This document shows, one piece after another, positions 1 through 11,200 of a stretch of 64,000 nt of DNA. The notes below the pieces were generated by a model. It was not told the DNA's origin and ran no database searches. It was given only the letters and a program-made list of their open reading frames with translations. The stretch is taken from the NCBI GenBank assembly GCA_008828725.1, contig MEHQ01003716.1, positions 299,801 to 363,800 on the forward strand, in the 5' to 3' direction. The stretch comes from Saccharina japonica (lineage: Eukaryota > Sar > Phaeophyceae > Laminariales > Laminariaceae). The translations under genes were made by a program, and so were the position numbers. The stretch's first letter is position 1. Each line of letters starts with the position of its first letter.

Positions 1-954
1 CACCTGACACCGGGGACAACGGCACATACATGTCTTTGCTGCGATGCCGAAGAACGGTTACCGGTAGGGCATAAAGTAGCTGTTTAACTGGCGCCATTTC
101 CGGCTTGAAATGTTGTGCCAGGTAGAACAACAGGCGTCGAAAAGCATGTTCCGTTTCGCGACACAGGTTTCGCCGCAGAAAAGCCAATGGTGGGAATGTC
201 CTTTCCGCCAGAGATGTGTATCATCGGGGCTCTTTTTTGTTGTCGATGTGGTCAAACTACGTGTTTAGGGTGTCTCAATACACCTTGCGAAGTAATTGTC
301 GGGCGTGGTACTAATGCCATGGTCGCGTTGGCCTCCAGCCCACATAACCACGGCACGAAAGCTCAACCAGCTTTGCAGTTGAAGTTGCGCCTCCCGAACA
401 GACGCCGGAACCCAAGATACCAAACACCGTATGCCCTGGATACAGGTACCACCATGGAATTAACTGACGTCCATACTTATGAAGATGGCACCTCAGAGGT
501 CCTTGCCCCGCCGAATATCTAACTGCTATCAAAAACAGATGAAACCACTCAATGACACGCGAGAAGAGTGTCAGTATTTGCCACATACCTACTACTGGCA
601 CCGGTGGTCGAGGCTTAGGGCACGGTAGAAAAAGTATTAACAGTGTTGGGGGTGAACGGTATCCACTAGGGGTTTAAAGTAAATTCCCGACGTACCTCCG
701 AAGGGGTATGGCATTTGACGTACCCTCGGCGATAAAGTGACGATAGAAACCCGGACTAAGCCATGTATCTCTGGGTGTGCTCGTGTAGGCGGGTGTGGTA
801 TCTTGCGGGAATGTTCTTTCTTCCGTAGTATACGGTACCCGAATATGCGTTTCTTCCCACCAGCCCATTCGAACCCACCGTGGATCCTCCATATTCAACC
901 TCATGTGTCTCATAAACGAATGCAATGCCCATCTCCCCTGTCTTTAGATCATCC
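1..954. other. No recognisable feature
   Basis: Open frames here are short, overlap on both strands and show no family motif. No repeat shared with the rest of the window was noticed. Composition is even, without the C-runs that begin near 1100. Confidence 0.5.
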
Positions 955-1104
955 ACGGTAGGGCTTCCAACCCTGGCAGCTTCACAGCCGCTTTTAACCT
1001 TCCTAAATGCAGCACCAGCGGCTCCTGTCTCTGATTCGCCAATCCTTCCCTTCCGTGCGATATCCATTTCGTCCCCACCTTCTCCGGCTCAATCGTCAAG
1101 GTTT

Positions 1105-1410
1105 ATTTTCGTCGCCTTCCCCCTCAGCCACACCTATCACCCACCCCGCGCTTCCGCATACCATATTTTGGGTACTCCCCCCCCGCCCAGGTTACTTGTT
1201 GGAAATACCCTAACAGCTCCACCCACAGGTCTAAGACTTTAGTTCTCCAGGTCAACGATTAAACCGATCGTCGCCTTCCCTCTCCGCCACACCTCTCACC
1301 TACCCCGCGCTTCTGCGTGCCGTCTGTTGGGCGTCCCCCCCCCCTGGTTGGAAATACCCTAACAGCACCACCAACAAGTCCAAGCCTTCTCCCTCCAGCC
1401 CCCCCGTCTA
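1105..1410. repeat. Degenerate C-rich tandem duplication (two units of ~160 bp)
   Basis: Two adjacent segments share the same order of motifs: a CCTTCCC..CCACACC start, then ACCCCGCGCTTC, a run of C, and TTGGAAATACCCTAACAG (about 1199-1216 and 1347-1366). The homopolymer C-tracts (1180-1187, 1337-1345) differ in length between units. No coding potential was seen. Confidence 0.6.
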
Positions 1411-1510
1411 GCGCCCCCCCCTTTTTGATCACCATGACCGCCCCTATTTTGCCCTGGTCTCCTGCTTTTCCTCTGAACCTTGCTCCCACCATCGCCGCCG
1501 CCCTTCATCT

Positions 1511-2052
1511 CTAACCCTACAAATTAGGTTTGCACAGACTGATACAGAGAAACAAAAAATGAGAATGGATGGGTAGAGCAAGCTAAATGTCAACGTACCG
1601 GGTACGAGGTACGAGAACACAACGACACAAGCCAGACCAGAAAAATGAAACTAAAACAAAAGACAAAAAAAGCGAATTATGAAATGAAACGTAATACAAA
1701 TGACTCGAGGAGACCAGAAGCGCTGCGAGAAGGAACGCGTACTATTTGATGCTGTACGTGCCCACGAGAGGAACATATAATAACTGATGTACGGAGGAAG
1801 CAACACGAAGAAGAAGAGGAAGACACACCGCCATAAGACGGAGGGGGGGGGTAAGGAAACCAATGGACGAACACCGATAAACAAGGCAAAACGCACGAAA
1901 GACAAGACACGTAAACCTAATATGTACGTAAAATACGATAGAGCTGTTTTTATCGAGGAACTTTTCCCCAATTTTTCTAAAATTGTTTTCTAAAATTTAC
2001 AGGATAACCGAGGGTGGTCGATTTTTTTTCCCGACATCTCACAGAATTTTTT
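1511..2052. other. Purine-rich stretch without recognisable gene
   Basis: Rich in A and G on the + strand, with short open frames only. It ends at the target duplication of the LINE that follows. Confidence 0.4.
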
Positions 2053-2071
2053 GTTCGTTAAGGGGGGGGGG
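2053..2071. repeat. LINE target-site duplication, left copy
   Basis: GTTCGTTAAGGGGGGGGGG at 2053-2071 recurs at 6323-6341, on the other side of the LINE. The bases outside the two copies differ (TTT before the left copy, CAA before the right). This is the expected signature of target-primed insertion of the whole 2072-6322 segment. Confidence 0.8.
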
Positions 2072-2076
2072 CGTAC

Positions 2077-5000
2077 TCATTTGTTGCTTGCCTTAGTCAT
2101 TTGACCATTGACCACGCATCCCTTTCGAGACGGAGCACCGTTCCTACTCCTAATAGAGACACCTCCAACATTTGGGCGCTCATTACGTTGTTTCCATATA
2201 TTACAAAGAAACCTTTTGCTAATCTTATCCCCTTCCTGCTTCGCCGCCTGTGGCCACCATCTATCTCCTAAGATAGCGATCGTTTTCTCGCTACTATTTA
2301 GTGTACCAAACTGCTCCATGTCACACTCGTCTATTTTCCTCATCTCCTCCTCTAGCACATCCCTTTCCTCCTTGTACCTTTCACATTCTCCCACTATGTG
2401 AACTCTACTCTCTATGGCTTTGCCACATGGGCACATCTGTGCCTCTACTTCCTCCTCCTCCCGGCTACTGGTATACCTCCTTCTTCTTTCTGGCAGGTCC
2501 AGGTCCCCTACACGAAATCGCAGTTTCAGCTTTTTCGCGAAGTCCATTGGGCCGTGCAGATACCTTTTCATTCCTATTCCTTCTCTCAACCCCCCGTACA
2601 TCTCTAAGTGTTCTTCCCCTTCCACCTTCTTTCTCAGTGCTAGCCTTTCCCTTCTTTCTATCCTTTCTTTCACTTCTGTCTTGTATCCGCTAAATTTCTC
2701 TATGGCCAGCGTCTCTTTTTGGTTTCCTATTTCCTTCCATACTTTCTCGACTACGCTATCCCACCTTATTCCAGCTCGCCCTTTGGTTACTTTCTCCCAT
2801 ACAGCTTTATCGGCTATGGCTGGCAACCTCTTATTTGGCATGTTCTTTACTTTATATTGCCATTTCAACTTACGCACGTCTCTATTTGTCTTAAGTGGGT
2901 ACATTCCCAGTTCTGCTCTCAATACTGTATTACTCGTCGTACTTGAGCATCCTAGTACTTTTTTAGCTGCTGTCATCTGTACTGTTTCCAGCTGTTTTAC
3001 GAGCTTCGCGTTCCCTTCCCATACTTCTCCTGCATATTCTAGCTTTGGTACAATCACATTCATCAGTATACATCTCTTAATTCTAGTGTCAAGGTGCGAG
3101 TCTGTTAGGACTGCTTCCATCTTGCCTACGTGTGCCTTACCCTTGCCTATTATTTTATTTATGTGTGCATCCCAAGAGCAATCTTTTGAGATTTCTACGC
3201 CAAGGTACGTATACTGGTCTACGATCGGTAATTCATCTTCTCCCCACTTCCACTTACAAGTTACCGGACTCTCCTTATCTTCGTTACATACAACTACTGC
3301 GCACTTTTTTACGTTCGCCGTCACTCTCCACTTCCTGGTGTACTCGATTGCCTTCTCTATTTGTTTCTGCAGTCCTTCGGGTGTTTCTGATATGCAAACG
3401 AAATCATCAGCAAACATCAATCCCGACACCGTATCTTCCCCCACCGTGACTCCCTGCGATGCTGCTTCTACTGCTACTATCATGTCATTAATGTATACCT
3501 TGAATAGGTTAGGTGATAGCGTACATCCCTGGGCAACTCCCTGTAGGATATCAACGTACTTCGATATTTCCCCGTCCAACATCACAGCACTTCTCGCACA
3601 TTCCGTCATCTTCTTCATCATTCTCCACATCTTTCCTCTTATCCCTATTTCCCACAACTTTTTCCACAGCCCATTTCTCCATACTGTATCGTAGGCCTTC
3701 TGTACATCTAAAAAGAAACAGTACGTTGTTAGCCCCGCGTCTTTCCTGCCTTGGATTATCTTACCTAATGTGTACACATGGTCGACGCAGCTACGGTTTG
3801 GCCTAAATCCTGCTTGCCCTTCGCTAATCTTTTCTTCCTTCTCCATCATTGTTCCCATTCTATCGTTCAAAATCTTACAGAACGTTTTACCTACAGTGCT
3901 TAGTAGCGTTATTCCCCTATAGTTACCCGGGTCAGCCTTGTCTCCTTTCTTAAACAAGTTTACTACTACTCCTTCTCTCCATCTCTTAGGTGCGTACTCG
4001 TTTTTCCATATCCAGTTATACAACTTAACCATCATGGTAAGCATTCCTTCTCCCCCGTACTTCATAAATTCATTAACTATTTGGTCTGCCCCTGCTGCCT
4101 TTCTATTCTTAAGTTTAGCTACACACTTCTTAACTTCTTCTCTTGTGAACTCTCCCTGTAACCCTTCTGAACCACTGTCTTCCCTTTCTGATGCATCTAC
4201 GTTCGCCTCCGCCCACGCGTTGATATCTTTCTCAAATTCTTTGTCGAACGTTTCGTTGGTTGTGGGCGTCCCTAGCTTGCGGTAATGCTCTACAAGTACT
4301 TCCCTTTTCCCCTTCGAACTACTAACCATTTTACCGTTCTGTGCTCTTAATGTAGCTATCCCCGTATCTGCCTCTCCTGCTTGTTTGCCTAGTATCCCTT
4401 TTATCCCTACCCACATCTGCTTCATCCCGCCATCAAAGTCTTCATTCGTTTTAGTAACTACGTCTTTCCATACCCCTTTCTTCTTCTTCTCAACCACCTT
4501 TTTTACTTTATTTCTAGCAATACCATACTCCTCCCATCCTGACGTAGTTTTGCTCGATGCGTATCTTGCGTGTGCCTTTCTCCTTACTCCTATAGCCTCT
4601 TTTACTTCGTCATCCCACCATTTTACTGCTCTATTGCATATTATCAACTTCTTTCCTATTACTTTACTTGCTGTGGTCTTGACCAATTTCTCCCATCCTT
4701 CTATTATCCTCGCTCCTGCATTATCTCTCTCTATATTGTTCTTTGTCGTACCTATGCTTTCCAGCAGATCGGAAAAATGCTCTGCATTTTTAGTCATCTC
4801 TTCTTGGAACTCTTCCCGTTTTTCCTTTACTTCTAGTTTATCTATTCGCCATCTGTACAATTTCCTACCGCGCCTATTTTTGATAACTCTCGTCTGCTGG
4901 CTGTCTGTCCATATTAGGCAGTGATCCGTAGTTCCTACGTCCGCTGCGCATACATGTACTTCAGTTTCCTTACTACTTCCGTTTTCTACCACTATAAAGT

Positions 5001-6156
5001 CAAGAACGGAGCTTTCTCCCTTTTGTATGCACTGTCTAGTCCATTCTGGCTCTGGCTTGTTTGCTCTACCGTTCAGAGTCTTCATCTCATTGTTCTTAAG
5101 GAATTTCAGCATCTCTTCCCCGTTCTTATTCTTTGTTACTTCCCCATACTGTCCAATGTTCTCGTTCGGGTTGCTTGCCTTCCCAATTCTTGAGTTAAAA
5201 TCTCCGACTAGTACTACTTCTCCTTGTCTTTTATATTTTTGTACATCTACTGCTATTTCTCCGAACTTCTTCTGTATATCTTTGACCGTACTCTTCGACT
5301 CTGGGGGCATATAGATGTTTCCTAAGAAATAATCTTTCGCTCCCCTCTCCCCTGGTATCTTTATCCAGATGCTTTCATCGAATTTCGTGTCTTTGATCAC
5401 TTCTATTATGTCACACAGGTATTCTTTTACTAGGAACCCTACTCCCCCCGCCCCCCTATTCTTCTTGTTCTGTCCCTTTCTCTTTTTCCCTATCCATGCG
5501 TACTCTCCAATTGTGCATCCTATTTCGCCCCCCTCTTTTTCCCACGACTCTTGAATTCCCACTATGTCTAAATCGCGCTCACTTACTTGTTCGGCTATTT
5601 CTATCCTCTTGCGCTCTTCCGTGGCGAATCCACATACGTTCCATGACCCTATTCTCAGCTTCTTCTTCGTTTCATTGTTCGCTCGACTCTTGTCTTTCGT
5701 TTTTTCTCCTTCGTTGCTACTTCTGTGTTCTTTTCTTTGAGCTTTCTGACTGTTTCCGTTTCTGGTTTTGTCTTCTTGCTCTACGCCACTGTGTTTCTCT
5801 CCCATTCCCTTTGGGCCAGTTACTGTTTCCTGCCTCCCCTTACCTTCGTTCACCCTAGGACTACGTCTTAGATTCGCTATTCCATTAGCTATACATACCC
5901 TCCACCCTAGTCTTCTAACCCATGCCGACACTTGTTCTGTCTCTAATCTCTGCCACTCCATGCTCGCTTTCGGTTTAAGTGTAACTCGAAAATGCTCTCC
6001 CTCCCTTTCTACTTGTCCTAATGCAAAGCAGTATAGTCCTACTTCGTCGCACTTCCTCTTGAACTCTATTCTCGTCATGTCGCTAGGAACTCCGAATACC
6101 AGCACTACTAGTACTTTACCCTTCCAGTCTTTCTTACTCCACCTACCCTGCCTCAC
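2077..6156 (-). CDS. LINE polyprotein: AP-type endonuclease + reverse transcriptase
   Basis: This is a 1359-residue frame without interruption. Residues 1-165 are basic and possibly RNA-binding. An endonuclease/exonuclease/phosphatase domain spans about 168-416: SWNVCG 171-176, IQES 201-204, IYMPP 281-285, VGDFNSR 317-323 and TTDHCLIW 409-416. The reverse transcriptase spans about 670-990: NYRGIT 745-750, GFRPNRS 783-789, motif A FLDVQKAYDTV 815-825, motif B GVAQGCTLSP 873-882, catalytic FADD 915-918 and YLGVEI 984-989. The C-terminus has a C-x-C-x8-H-x4-C knuckle (C1242, C1244, H1253, C1258). All catalytic motifs look intact. The first codon of the stated frame is GTG. The first in-frame ATG is codon 27 (6076-6078), and no ATG lies between it and the upstream stop near 6220, so the true start is unclear. 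No separate ORF1 and no RNase H domain were seen. Confidence 0.93.
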   Translation of the reverse strand: MRQGRWSKKDWKGKVLVVLVFGVPSDMTRIEFKRKCDEVGLYCFALGQVEREGEHFRVTLKPKASMEWQRLETEQVSAWVRRLGWRVCIANGIANLRRSPRVNEGKGRQETVTGPKGMGEKHSGVEQEDKTRNGNSQKAQRKEHRSSNEGEKTKDKSRANNETKKKLRIGSWNVCGFATEERKRIEIAEQVSERDLDIVGIQESWEKEGGEIGCTIGEYAWIGKKRKGQNKKNRGAGGVGFLVKEYLCDIIEVIKDTKFDESIWIKIPGERGAKDYFLGNIYMPPESKSTVKDIQKKFGEIAVDVQKYKRQGEVVLVGDFNSRIGKASNPNENIGQYGEVTKNKNGEEMLKFLKNNEMKTLNGRANKPEPEWTRQCIQKGESSVLDFIVVENGSSKETEVHVCAADVGTTDHCLIWTDSQQTRVIKNRRGRKLYRWRIDKLEVKEKREEFQEEMTKNAEHFSDLLESIGTTKNNIERDNAGARIIEGWEKLVKTTASKVIGKKLIICNRAVKWWDDEVKEAIGVRRKAHARYASSKTTSGWEEYGIARNKVKKVVEKKKKGVWKDVVTKTNEDFDGGMKQMWVGIKGILGKQAGEADTGIATLRAQNGKMVSSSKGKREVLVEHYRKLGTPTTNETFDKEFEKDINAWAEANVDASEREDSGSEGLQGEFTREEVKKCVAKLKNRKAAGADQIVNEFMKYGGEGMLTMMVKLYNWIWKNEYAPKRWREGVVVNLFKKGDKADPGNYRGITLLSTVGKTFCKILNDRMGTMMEKEEKISEGQAGFRPNRSCVDHVYTLGKIIQGRKDAGLTTYCFFLDVQKAYDTVWRNGLWKKLWEIGIRGKMWRMMKKMTECARSAVMLDGEISKYVDILQGVAQGCTLSPNLFKVYINDMIVAVEAASQGVTVGEDTVSGLMFADDFVCISETPEGLQKQIEKAIEYTRKWRVTANVKKCAVVVCNEDKESPVTCKWKWGEDELPIVDQYTYLGVEISKDCSWDAHINKIIGKGKAHVGKMEAVLTDSHLDTRIKRCILMNVIVPKLEYAGEVWEGNAKLVKQLETVQMTAAKKVLGCSSTTSNTVLRAELGMYPLKTNRDVRKLKWQYKVKNMPNKRLPAIADKAVWEKVTKGRAGIRWDSVVEKVWKEIGNQKETLAIEKFSGYKTEVKERIERRERLALRKKVEGEEHLEMYGGLREGIGMKRYLHGPMDFAKKLKLRFRVGDLDLPERRRRYTSSREEEEVEAQMCPCGKAIESRVHIVGECERYKEERDVLEEEMRKIDECDMEQFGTLNSSEKTIAILGDRWWPQAAKQEGDKISKRFLCNIWKQRNERPNVGGVSIRSRNGAPSRKGCVVNGQMTKASNK

Positions 6157-6322
6157 CGTTTTTCTCTGAATCTCTTCCGAGACTATCTCCAGCTTGTTTT
6201 TGTTCGTGTTTGTAGTGGGAAATGTTCAAGTTACTGGGACTTCCCCGCAGTGTGCCCGCGTCGTGTTGTATACCTGGTCCGTGTTGGTGTTCCTGATGGA
6301 AAAGTTACTGGGACTTCCCAAG
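6157..6322 (-). promoter_or_regulatory. LINE 5' leader
   Basis: About 166 bases lie between the 5' target duplication and the long frame. A 16-base motif (GTTACTGGGACTTCCC on the + strand) is present twice about 75 bases apart, once against each end of the leader. Many LINEs carry an internal promoter in this position. That this leader does so is inference. Confidence 0.45.
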
Positions 6323-6344
6323 TTCGTTAAGGGGGGGGGGGGTT
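6323..6344. repeat. LINE target-site duplication, right copy
   Basis: GTTCGTTAA followed by 13 G. It matches 2053-2071 apart from the homopolymer length (10 G on the left). Confidence 0.8.
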
Positions 6345-7991
6345 ACTAACACCAAGTGAAAAACAAATGAAAATATGGATAATTTTTTTTGCCATTTTCT
6401 TATTTCATCATGTGATCACAACGGTTGCAACGGTTTTCTATTCCGACCTCTGGGGGTGTGGTGTGTCGTTTTCTCTTTTTTCTGGACGCCCCTGGGATAA
6501 CCAGGAAAATAGGATTTATTCGGAAAGTTTGGAATTTTAACAGAGGGCACTGTATTTTGAAGGCTTCGCAATCCAATATTTGGAATATATTTTAGATAAA
6601 ATTAGAAACACAAAAAATTGCGGCAACAAAATATTGGAAATGATGGAAAAAAGTTTCTCGATAAGAACGGCCTATCTATGTAGTTGGCCAGAAAATATCA
6701 AACTACGATATTTTACTGTTTATTATTTAATAGCAATAAACGGATTGATGATACGCCTGCACGGGCGTATTACCATACGCGTGCACCAGGCGCATATATA
6801 TATGTGTACATATGAATACGTATAATACGTACCAGGTACATAAGCTAGGTCAGTACGTATGTATATGATACTAAAAAAAACTCTTATAAATACGTCAGCT
6901 GTGCGTTCAACCGATTGAATAGTTGATACTCAACTTTGAATGCTGCGTAAAGTATTTATTCTATGTGTCATTTTGTAAAATACATACCCTCTGGTATTCG
7001 ATGGTAAGTCGTGTTTTGGAATATTCAAGTCTTGCGTCTGCTACAATACGGATCACAACGGCATCCAGAATCGTGGGTGCGTACCCAATAACGGGCATGG
7101 CCGATCAACCCGCTCCAGCACGATACCAACACCAACCACCACACTCACACCCGCAACAACCTGCTCCGCGGAACAGCAAAATCAGCACAGCCACAAGAAC
7201 AGCTAACGAACAGCACCACCACCACAAAGTAAGCACAACCAGCAGGATGAACAGCTCGCGGCAACCGTTCGTGGGGCCGGGGTCGTAGGGTCTAAACAAA
7301 AATGTACCGTCCCGTCTCGTATTGAAGTTTTGTTTTTACCCACCCGCCGTCGCGCGAAATCAACTGTCCCGTCCGGTCGTGATAAGTTGCTGTTTGTTTA
7401 CTGCCCCGTCATGAAATATAAAATCCAATGCACTTGTACCGTCCTGCCCCGTTTCGAATATTACTCGTACTATTAATAGCTACGAAAAGTCATTCAGACT
7501 AGTAGTAGTAGTTAGATAGTTGGTACCCCTGCGACCAACTTAATAACTTACCCCGACTAATAACTAGCTGGCATACCCAGCCCACCCACAGCCCTACGCA
7601 AACAAAGCAGGTACATCTGTTGTATGTATCATACGTACAGCAGTACTACTTGGTATATCGTACCAGGTATCTGACATCAGGTTAACAGCAAAACCGTATA
7701 CGTATATGATACGGCTTGAAGTACTACTGTTTCATCAGTGATTCAGTGCCTGTGAAAAGTTAACGTTCTTCTGTGCTTAAAAATTCCGCACGCATTCGAC
7801 ACTCGACACTCGACACTACTGCTACACGCCGAGATTGTTCAGTGGTCAACACACAGGCCTACTACGCGTACGAGTACACGGTAAAATATATGCATCATCA
7901 AGGCTTTGTTTGTCGTCGAGGCGTTTTTGTCATAGCAGGAGCGAGATAAGTTCAACCGGCAATCCCCCGCCCCCCCCTGCAATACTCTTCG
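6345..7991. other. Intergenic, dispersed short repeats
   Basis: No gene was recognised. A stretch at about 6560-6690 resembles 52050-52200 (both contain CTCGATAAGAACGGCC). The segment 6893-6936 resembles 32690-32735 (GATTGAATAGTTGATACTCAA in part). 7300-7460 carries degenerate copies of the CCGTCCCGTC minisatellite, seen on the other strand at 36560-36930. 7105-7250 is CAC/AAC-rich. Confidence 0.5.
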
Positions 7992-8024
7992 NNNNNNNNN
8001 NNNNNNNNNNNNNNNNNNNNNNNN
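7992..8024. other. Assembly gap (33 N)
   Basis: A run of N sits between C-rich flanks (CCCCCGCCCCCCC before, CCCCCCCCCC after). The C-tract probably stopped sequencing or assembly, so the true length is unknown. It lies 180 bases upstream of the spondin start codon and so may fall in its promoter. Confidence 0.95.
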
Positions 8025-8069
8025 CCCCCCCCCCTATTTCATTCATCCTCCTCGACCCTCTTACTACAG

Positions 8070-8077
8070 TATATATA
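8070..8077 (+). promoter_or_regulatory. Possible TATA box of the spondin gene
   Basis: TATATATA lies about 130 bases upstream of the ATG at 8206. Similar AT runs are common in this window, so this is only a positional candidate. Confidence 0.2.
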
Positions 8078-8205
8078 CCAGTCAGTGTCGATTTACTGTA
8101 CTATTAACACGATAGTCAGTCCCGCCGCTCAAGCATCACTGCTCTGTGCTAAATCTTTTTTCGTCATCTCTACAACTACCGTACAACACGGCAACCAGCA
8201 TCATC

Positions 8206-8289
8206 ATGGTTCGCCCCTCTTCACTGGGATCAGCTCTGCTGGTCGCGGCTTCGGCGCTGAGCCTCTCCGACGCCCACCTGGAGTACACG
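8206..8289 (+). CDS. Spondin gene exon 1 (signal peptide)
   Basis: It starts with ATG after ATCATC and encodes 28 residues: MVRPSS, a hydrophobic Leu/Ala core (GSALLVAASALSLS), then DAHLEYT. Donor GTGAGT begins at 8290, phase 0. Likely signal-peptide cleavage is near Asp-Ala | His. Its last residues LEYT run straight into IRVRNLT of exon 2, the first strand of the domain. Confidence 0.8.
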
Positions 8290-11200
8290 GTGAGTGAGAT
8301 AAAACTCAAAGACAGCAGCAACAGATGTCGAGCGCAGCCTCTGACTACGTATTGTTGTTGACATGTTTTGCTGGTGGTTCGCCAAGTGCTCTGGTTTAGA
8401 TACGTACATGCGTATGATAATACCGGGTAGTGTACACTATTTCTATAGGACCAAATACTACTACTGCTGTTAGTACAGAAAGGTAAATATATACCAGGGT
8501 AGTTTGTTTGTTTGTTTGTTTGTTTTTTTTATCCTCCGGCGGATGGGTCAAAATAAAGCTTACGGCCTCCACACTTCCACGTCTCACTTCGTGTCGTGTG
8601 TCAATTCACTCCATGCTCCCTCGGAAGTATCAGCCCTTGCTGTCTACGACCTTCGGGAACTTGAGCATGTTGGACCCAGGGTAGTTGTTGGTGTGTAACG
8701 CAGGTCCTATTTACTGTGGTCTCCCGTAATATTTAGTTTTATTTGATTGTATACCCCGGTACAGCAGCGTGTATATACGTGTACGGGTACTGCTACTGCT
8801 GTTGTACAGTACAGGACACCTGGTAAGAAACACGAGGTCTGATCCAGGCTTGATTTCTTATTAGAGAGAGGGTGCTTTCTACACTAGTTTCAAGTTAACG
8901 ACTCCATACTTTCTTACTTTACTATGAACCTCAGGCTGGATTTCTTGTTGGCCTGTTGATTATTAGGCGTCCTGTACTCTACTGCTCTAGACAGCCAGCA
9001 GAATGTCTGCCGGTAATAAGAATAATCACATAATTTGAGCGAGCCTTCAAACCTGCTTTGTCACTGCCCTTGATCAACGGCAAGCCTTTTTGATAGGGGA
9101 TCGTAGATGGTTCAGTCTAATAATAAGTAATAGCACTCGCTGCTGGTCGCGATTTCTGCCCAAAAGGTAGCCTTGTTTTCAATTCGTGGGCCTATTGTTA
9201 AGTACTGCTTCAACACTATCTAACACTATTACGTAGCAGTTAGGGCTGGGCACTGGCTGACTCAGTCAGTAGCGATGTATACTGTCGTCAAAATCAACCA
9301 GTATACAGGATTGCAGCAGTGTATTGCCTCTCCTTTCTCCTCTCTCCTTCCGAAAGGCATTTGGTGGGTTTCCATACTATACTAAAGCGTATTTCATGGA
9401 CGCGCATGAGACAAAATGCACTGGCAAATGTACTGGCCGGGTCAATCCGTAGATTGGTAATGCCAGTCGATTGGTGCTGCCAGTGTATACTGTGCCAGTG
9501 CCCAGCCCTCGGAATAGTACACTGTTTCATAAATGGTAGAGTATAGGACACATAGTAAGAAACAGGCTAATAAGAGAGCCAGGCTGATATTTAGAGGGGA
9601 AAAAGAAAATATGCAGTCGTTATCTAGAAGTTAGCTTAGAAAGCACTCTCTCTCGAAAGCCAGGCTGATATTTAGAGGGAAAAAAGAAAATATGCAGTCG
9701 TTATCTGGAAGTTAGTGTAGAAAGCACCCTCTCTCGAGTACGAAACCCAGCATGGACCAGATTTCCTGTTTCCTATTATAGGTGTTATGTACTGCTGTAC
9801 TCATTTTGACGACTTTGGGATGCATGCCTCGAAAGTGACCAAAACAATGATACATTTGCAAAGTTGGTGCTATGAATATCAGCTATCAACCGAAAACGAC
9901 GAGCAGCATGATGAGCTCTAGGAATATGGAGTACGATCGATCACGTTGCGCTCGTGCCGTGCGACCCCTTGCATCGTAGCCCGGGCACCACGTTGGACCA
10001 TTCCTAAACGTATATACAGCCTATATATATGCAAGAAGAAACGGTCTAAAATAAGAAAGCCAGGCTGGTTTTTAGAGGCAAAAAGGAAATTAGAGAGTGG
10101 TCGTGATCTTGAAAATTGTGTAGAAAGCACCCTCTCTTAGATAAGCAATCCACAGCCTGGGCCACATTTACTGTTTCTTATTACGTACGAAGAGGCGTCC
10201 TAAACTGCGTCAGTCAGTTGCCGGTTTCTGGAATTGTCAATTCGTTGTATCGTCGTTGTTTCCTCTGGGAGGTCCCATGAGGCCGAGAGGGTTAACAACG
10301 TTCAATTTGCCACCATCGACCGTCTCTCTCCTTCTCTAGCGTGGCAGGGAGTACCCACCTCGGTTAGGCTTTCGAGTGCGAGCCACGCCGTGGTAGTCGG
10401 GGGGATTACGTTTTGGGACCCAAAGCAAACTCTATGACGCAAGCAGCGTGCGTGTTCTTCACATCAGACCGCGTCCTTTCTACCCGTCGACATCCAGCAC
10501 ACACACCCAGTGTCCGTGCCGACTCTTTTTCCTAGAGAGACCAATTCAGTGATACACATTATCAAATAAATTAATTAAAAAAACAGCTGTGAGCTCGAAG
10601 ATTTCGTCGTAGCTGAGTGCAATACTTCGATCGCGCATACTTACGGATTTTAGATATCCTCATGCAGGATGTACGTCCCGCATGACGGGACACAATCTGA
10701 GGCTGTACAATTCAGGAGGTATCTGTCTATTTGTGGGAGGAGAAAATATATATCTAAAAAATTAAAAAACAACAGCTGTGAGCTCGAGTATTTCGTCGAA
10801 GCTCATCTTTGCTAACTGAGTGTAATACTTCGATCGCGCGTACTTCCGGATTTTATATGTCCTCATGTAGGATGTACATCCCGTATCAGGGGGACACCAT
10901 CTGAGGCTGTAGAATTCAGGAAGTGTGTGTCTATTTGTGGGAGGAGAAATAATTAAAATTGAATTAAAATGAAATTAAAATTAAAATTATACAGTCTAAA
11001 ATAAACGTACCAGGTATACTATAGTGTTCCGACGAGTTGGGGTGATAGAGTGGGTCTACTATTTGTAGCTATGTATGGCATATAAGAAGATGTGTGCGAA
11101 GACAGGTTATGGAGTAAAACTTAAAGCACATACCTGGTATATTATAATAAAAAACAATTATAAAAAAAATCAATTACTCGTAAACATACCAGGTATACTA

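Larger units (their letters stand above)
2072..6322 (-). mobile_element. Full-length LINE (non-LTR retrotransposon)
   Basis: About 4.25 kb on the minus strand, bounded by matching 19-base target duplications. The order 5' to 3' is a ~165-base leader, one long ORF (endonuclease, reverse transcriptase, Cys/His knuckle), a stop codon, six bases, and then a C-run (read as G on the + strand). There is almost no 3' UTR and no poly(A). The leader contains GTTACTGGGACTTCCC twice on the + strand (around 6230 and 6304). An intact frame and intact duplications suggest a recent insertion. Broken relatives lie at 28109, 29528 and 45771. Confidence 0.92.

Noticed and set aside
2414..3694. 426-codon open frame on the + strand inside the LINE
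   Set aside because: It is antisense to the reverse transcriptase, Ser/Phe/Pro-rich and without motifs. The minus frame carries all catalytic signatures.
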